In this document: positions 5,066 to 8,217 of the stretch, piece by piece | Position numbering within the stretch: the stretch's first letter is position 1 | How the letters are laid out: every line of letters begins with the position of its first letter | From: Pseudomonadota bacterium | GTDB lineage: Bacteria; Pseudomonadota; Gammaproteobacteria; DAOUQR01 | NCBI GenBank assembly: GCA_030625525.1 | Contig: DAOUQR010000032.1 | Span: forward strand, 1 to 8,217 | Direction: 5' to 3' | Length of the DNA: 8,217 nt | Position numbers and translations under genes: made by a program | Notes under the pieces: model-generated | The model's input: only the letters and a program-made list of their open reading frames with translations | Database searches by the model: none | What the model was told of the DNA's origin: nothing

Positions 5066-7018
5066 ATGGCCAATACACTTAATATGGCCGCGAATACATT
5101 ATTAACATTGCAACGTGCACTGAGTGTGACAGGTCACAACATCAGTAACGTGAATACGGACGGTTATAGTCGCCAGTCGGTGGAATACTCCTCGTTGAAT
5201 CCACAAAAATTTGGCCAAAATTATATTGGTTCCGGTGTTACTTTAGCCAGTGTCACCCGGAACACGGATGATTTTGTAACGCAACAATTACGAAATGCAA
5301 TCACATCACACTCTCAATATGAATCATTTTTATTTGAAGCCTCAAGCGTCGACGGTCTATTGGCGACACCCGGTTCAAGCGTTTCAGAAAGCATGCAGGA
5401 ATTTTTTTCAGCCCTACAACAAGCCGTGAGTTCGCCGGATAGTGCCCCAGTGCGCAATGCCTTGTTTAATCAAAGCCAGTTATTAGTGAGTCAATTTCAG
5501 TCGATGGATCAACGATTGCTTGATCAAGGCATGATGCTTAATCAAAAAATTTCAACGGTTGCCTCACAAGTGAATAGCATTGCTCAAGGGATCGCTGATT
5601 TAAATGCACAGATGGTGAATTCTGGCAGTCCTCCCGCTGATTTATTAGATAAACGTGATCAGTTGGTAAATCAAATGTCTAAATTGGTGGATGTTAATGT
5701 CATCAATCAGTCTGATGGAACCATTACCGTCGGTATCGGCAGTGGTCACATGTTAGTGGTGGGTGCCGTGTCTAATACATTAAAGACATCGCAAAGTTCA
5801 GTCGACCCCATGATGTCAGATATATTTATCAAAATGAATGGCGCAGATATTAATATTAGCGACGGTGTGACGGGTGGTCAGTTGGGAGGACTTTTAGCTT
5901 TTCGCAACGACGTATTAACACCCACACGTAATCAATTGGGTACGATGGCACTGGCTTATGGCGATTCATTTAATCAACAACATCAATTGGGTATGGATAT
6001 CAATGGTAATTTAGGTAAAGAATTTTTTAATGATATTAATAGTGCGACGGCGCAAAGTAAGCGAGTGATTAGCAATAAAAATAATACAGGGACGGCGCAG
6101 TTAGGAATTGAAATTACAGATGTCGATCAATTATCCTCGAGTGATTATCGTTTATCCGTTTCTGCGGGACCGAATTACACCGTTGTTAGATTGTCAGATC
6201 AGCAAGTGTTTAATTTTGCGAGTTTCCCCCAAACGATTGATGGAATGAATATTCAATTAACGGCGGGTAGCGCAAATGCCGGTGACACATTTATTCTTGC
6301 GCCAACACGAACAGCAGCGTCTGATCTGTCTTTAAATATTAATTCTTCTCAAGAAATTGCTTTAGCCAGCCCGATTAGAACAAGTGCTTTATTAGCAAAC
6401 CAAGGCAGTGCAAGCATGAGTGCGGGGACGGTAACCGATATCAGCACCGCTGATTTTGCGACAACACCGGGGCAATTAACGCCGCCTGTTCGTATTGAAT
6501 TTTTATCACCCACAAGTTTTCAAATCGTTAATGCGACAACGTCGGGTGTTATCGAAGGACCGATTGTTTATGATCCCGCAAACACGAATAATGTGTTTCC
6601 AACACCGGGCGCTTATGATCCCGGTTATCGAATTTCACTGAGTGGTGGTGCCGCAACGGGAGATGTTTTCACGGTTGATTATAATAGTGGTGGGGTGGGT
6701 GACTCTCGTAATGCTTTATTGCTTTCTGATCTGCAAAACGCGCGATTATTAGATAATGGGCAGGCAACCTATCAGGATGTCTATGCATCGATGATTTCAG
6801 ATGTCGGTTCGCTAACCTACCAAGCCGGTATTAATGAACAGGCTTCAAGTATTTTAGAACAACAAGTCCAATCGCGTCGCGATTCAACTTCGGGCGTTAA
6901 TTTGGATGAAGAAGCTGCACGTTTATTACAATTTGAACTGGCGTATCAAGCCGCATCCAAAGTTATTTCAGTGGCGAAAAGATTATTTGATATTTTATTT
7001 CAAACGGTAGGGCGGTAA
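5066..7018 (+). CDS. flgK: FlgK, hook-filament junction protein 1 (HAP1)
   Basis: FlgK is exported through the flagellar type III apparatus and forms the first junction layer on the hook, onto which FlgL and then flagellin assemble. From the ATG at 5066 the product has 650 residues. That is longer than the enteric FlgK of about 550 but within the range of other gammaproteobacteria; the extra length lies in the variable middle. The N terminus has the rod/hook/junction motif ANTLLTLQRALSVTGHNISN followed by VNTDGYSRQ. The C-terminal helix contains EEAARLLQFELAYQAASKVI and ends RLFDILFQTVGR, which pairs with the N-terminal helix in the D0 region. PPADLLDKRDQLVNQMSKLV is another FlgK-typical stretch. 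A sigma-54-type promoter and AAGGAG precede it, and flgL follows after two bases, so the two are probably co-transcribed. Confidence 0.96.
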   Translation: MANTLNMAANTLLTLQRALSVTGHNISNVNTDGYSRQSVEYSSLNPQKFGQNYIGSGVTLASVTRNTDDFVTQQLRNAITSHSQYESFLFEASSVDGLLATPGSSVSESMQEFFSALQQAVSSPDSAPVRNALFNQSQLLVSQFQSMDQRLLDQGMMLNQKISTVASQVNSIAQGIADLNAQMVNSGSPPADLLDKRDQLVNQMSKLVDVNVINQSDGTITVGIGSGHMLVVGAVSNTLKTSQSSVDPMMSDIFIKMNGADINISDGVTGGQLGGLLAFRNDVLTPTRNQLGTMALAYGDSFNQQHQLGMDINGNLGKEFFNDINSATAQSKRVISNKNNTGTAQLGIEITDVDQLSSSDYRLSVSAGPNYTVVRLSDQQVFNFASFPQTIDGMNIQLTAGSANAGDTFILAPTRTAASDLSLNINSSQEIALASPIRTSALLANQGSASMSAGTVTDISTADFATTPGQLTPPVRIEFLSPTSFQIVNATTSGVIEGPIVYDPANTNNVFPTPGAYDPGYRISLSGGAATGDVFTVDYNSGGVGDSRNALLLSDLQNARLLDNGQATYQDVYASMISDVGSLTYQAGINEQASSILEQQVQSRRDSTSGVNLDEEAARLLQFELAYQAASKVISVAKRLFDILFQTVGR

Positions 7019-7020
7019 TT

Positions 7021-8217
7021 ATGCGTATTTCAACCGTACAAATATTTAATAATGGTTTACATAATTTGTTGAATCAGCAGGCGGCCGTTTCAAAAATCCA
7101 AAATCAAATTGCGACGGGCAAACGTATTAATACAGCGGCAGATGACCCGATCGGTGCCTCGCAAATTGTGGTATTAAAACAAAATATTGCGCAAACACAG
7201 CGTTTTCAAACAAATGTAGATGTCGCACAGGGTGCCTTAGAATTAGAAGAGAGTGTTTTGACGAATGTTACGAATGGTTTGCAACGTTTACGTGAATTAA
7301 ATGTCCAAGCCAATAGTACCGCTCTGAATGGCGGCGATCGTCAGGCGATTGCGCAGGAACTTGAATCCTTAAAACAAGAGCTGGTTGGATTAGCGAATAG
7401 CCAAGATGGATCGGGACGTTATATGTTCAGTGGCTATCAGTCGGGTAGTAAAACATATATTTCGGATGGAAATGGCGGTTATGTTTATCAGGGTGATCAG
7501 GGACAGCGTGAATTAGAAATTTCCGCTGGCTTAGTGATCCCTATTAATGATTCAGGTTTTAATATTTTTGAAAATATTCCTAATGGTAACGGCGACTTTA
7601 GCGTCAGTGATCCAGCTGGGCTAAACACGGGCGATGCTGTTGTAAAATCCGGATCGATCGTGGATAGCGGTAGTTATGTTAAAGAAACCTATACTTTAAG
7701 TTTTGTGGCGAATGCATCGGGTGATCTTGCTTATCAAGTGATGGGCAGTACATCCGGGCAATTAGTGCCAGCGCTACCAGCAGTAACACCTGCCGCCGCA
7801 CCAGCGTATAAAGATGGGCAGGCGATTGTATTTAATGGTATTGAAATGACTATCACAGGACAGCCCAATGTCGGTGATGATTTTCAATTGCAACCGAGTA
7901 CCGGTCAAAGTATTTTTTCAAGCATTGATGCCATGATAACGAATTTATTGGCAAGTCAAACAACACCCAGTCAACGAGCCGCGGTTCAAACTCAAATGAA
8001 TCAGTCAATGGCTGAAATTGATCAAGCTTTAGATGCCGTCATTAATGTACGAACAGCGGTTGGTGCCCGATTAAATTCATTAGAAACTGCAAGTGATATC
8101 AATGCTAATTTCGAACTGCATTCTCGATCAACACTCTCAGCCCTCGAAGATCTCGATCTCGCAGAAGCGATCACGGAATTAAATTTCCAAACCATCACCC
8201 TACAAGCTGCGCAACAA
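7021..8217 (+). CDS. flgL: FlgL, hook-filament junction protein 3 (HAP3), 3' end missing
   Basis: FlgL forms the second junction layer between FlgK and the filament and belongs to the flagellin-like family. The frame starts at an ATG two bases after the flgK stop codon and stays open for 399 codons to the window edge without a stop. The N terminus, MRISTVQIFNNGLHNLLNQQ followed by IQNQIATGKRINTAADDP, is the flagellin/FlgL D0-D1 signature. The C-terminal helix, with RLNSLETASDINANFE and then LDLAEAITELNFQTITLQAAQQ, is close to the usual end, so perhaps 20 residues are missing. A Pro/Ala-rich segment around residues 248-262 lies in the variable central region. The ribosome binding site (AGGGCGG just before the ATG, overlapping the end of flgK) is modest, which suggests coupled translation. 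Confidence 0.95.
   Translation, partial: MRISTVQIFNNGLHNLLNQQAAVSKIQNQIATGKRINTAADDPIGASQIVVLKQNIAQTQRFQTNVDVAQGALELEESVLTNVTNGLQRLRELNVQANSTALNGGDRQAIAQELESLKQELVGLANSQDGSGRYMFSGYQSGSKTYISDGNGGYVYQGDQGQRELEISAGLVIPINDSGFNIFENIPNGNGDFSVSDPAGLNTGDAVVKSGSIVDSGSYVKETYTLSFVANASGDLAYQVMGSTSGQLVPALPAVTPAAAPAYKDGQAIVFNGIEMTITGQPNVGDDFQLQPSTGQSIFSSIDAMITNLLASQTTPSQRAAVQTQMNQSMAEIDQALDAVINVRTAVGARLNSLETASDINANFELHSRSTLSALEDLDLAEAITELNFQTITLQAAQQ

Overview
The window looks like chromosomal DNA of a motile gammaproteobacterium of moderately low GC. Its right two thirds is the distal part of a flagellar locus, flgI-flgJ-flgK-flgL, in the order usual for gammaproteobacteria. The FlgJ is the two-domain type (rod-capping plus muramidase) typical of beta- and gammaproteobacteria. 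Two sites match the sigma-54 (RpoN) promoter pattern, one before flgI and one before flgK, as expected where an RpoN/FleQ-type cascade drives flagellar genes. The left third carries a large coiled-coil and ankyrin-type protein of the kind common in host-associated Legionellales (Legionella, Coxiella, Aquicella, Berkiella relatives). That placement is an inference from style; the sequence does not fix the taxon.

Layout: 1-40 is the very start of a leftward gene that leaves the window. 41-552 is gene-poor and holds a possible 45-codon Ser/Asn-rich leftward ORF, one copy (A) of a roughly 105-bp repeat, and a small AT-rich hairpin. 553-2481 is the leftward ankyrin-type gene. 2482-2940 is a divergent intergenic region with the second repeat copy (B), an A tract, a cluster of CATCAAGCCA repeats, a distant inverted GACACAGAGA motif, and the flgI promoter. 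2941-8217 is the rightward flagellar block. flgI and flgJ are separated by 2 bp, flgK and flgL by 2 bp, and flgJ and flgK by a 122-bp gap with its own sigma-54-type promoter.

The flagellar genes act late in hook-basal-body assembly. FlgI forms the periplasmic P ring, FlgJ caps the growing rod and cuts peptidoglycan to let it through, and FlgK and FlgL form the hook-filament junction on which flagellin polymerises. The ankyrin-type gene has no evident link to motility. It is bracketed by two direct copies of the same intergenic repeat and sits where flgH would usually be expected, so it may be an accessory insertion that separated flgI-L from flgB-H. I see no complete undescribed system here. 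The best leads are the repeat-bracketed ankyrin-type gene and the structured divergent intergenic region.
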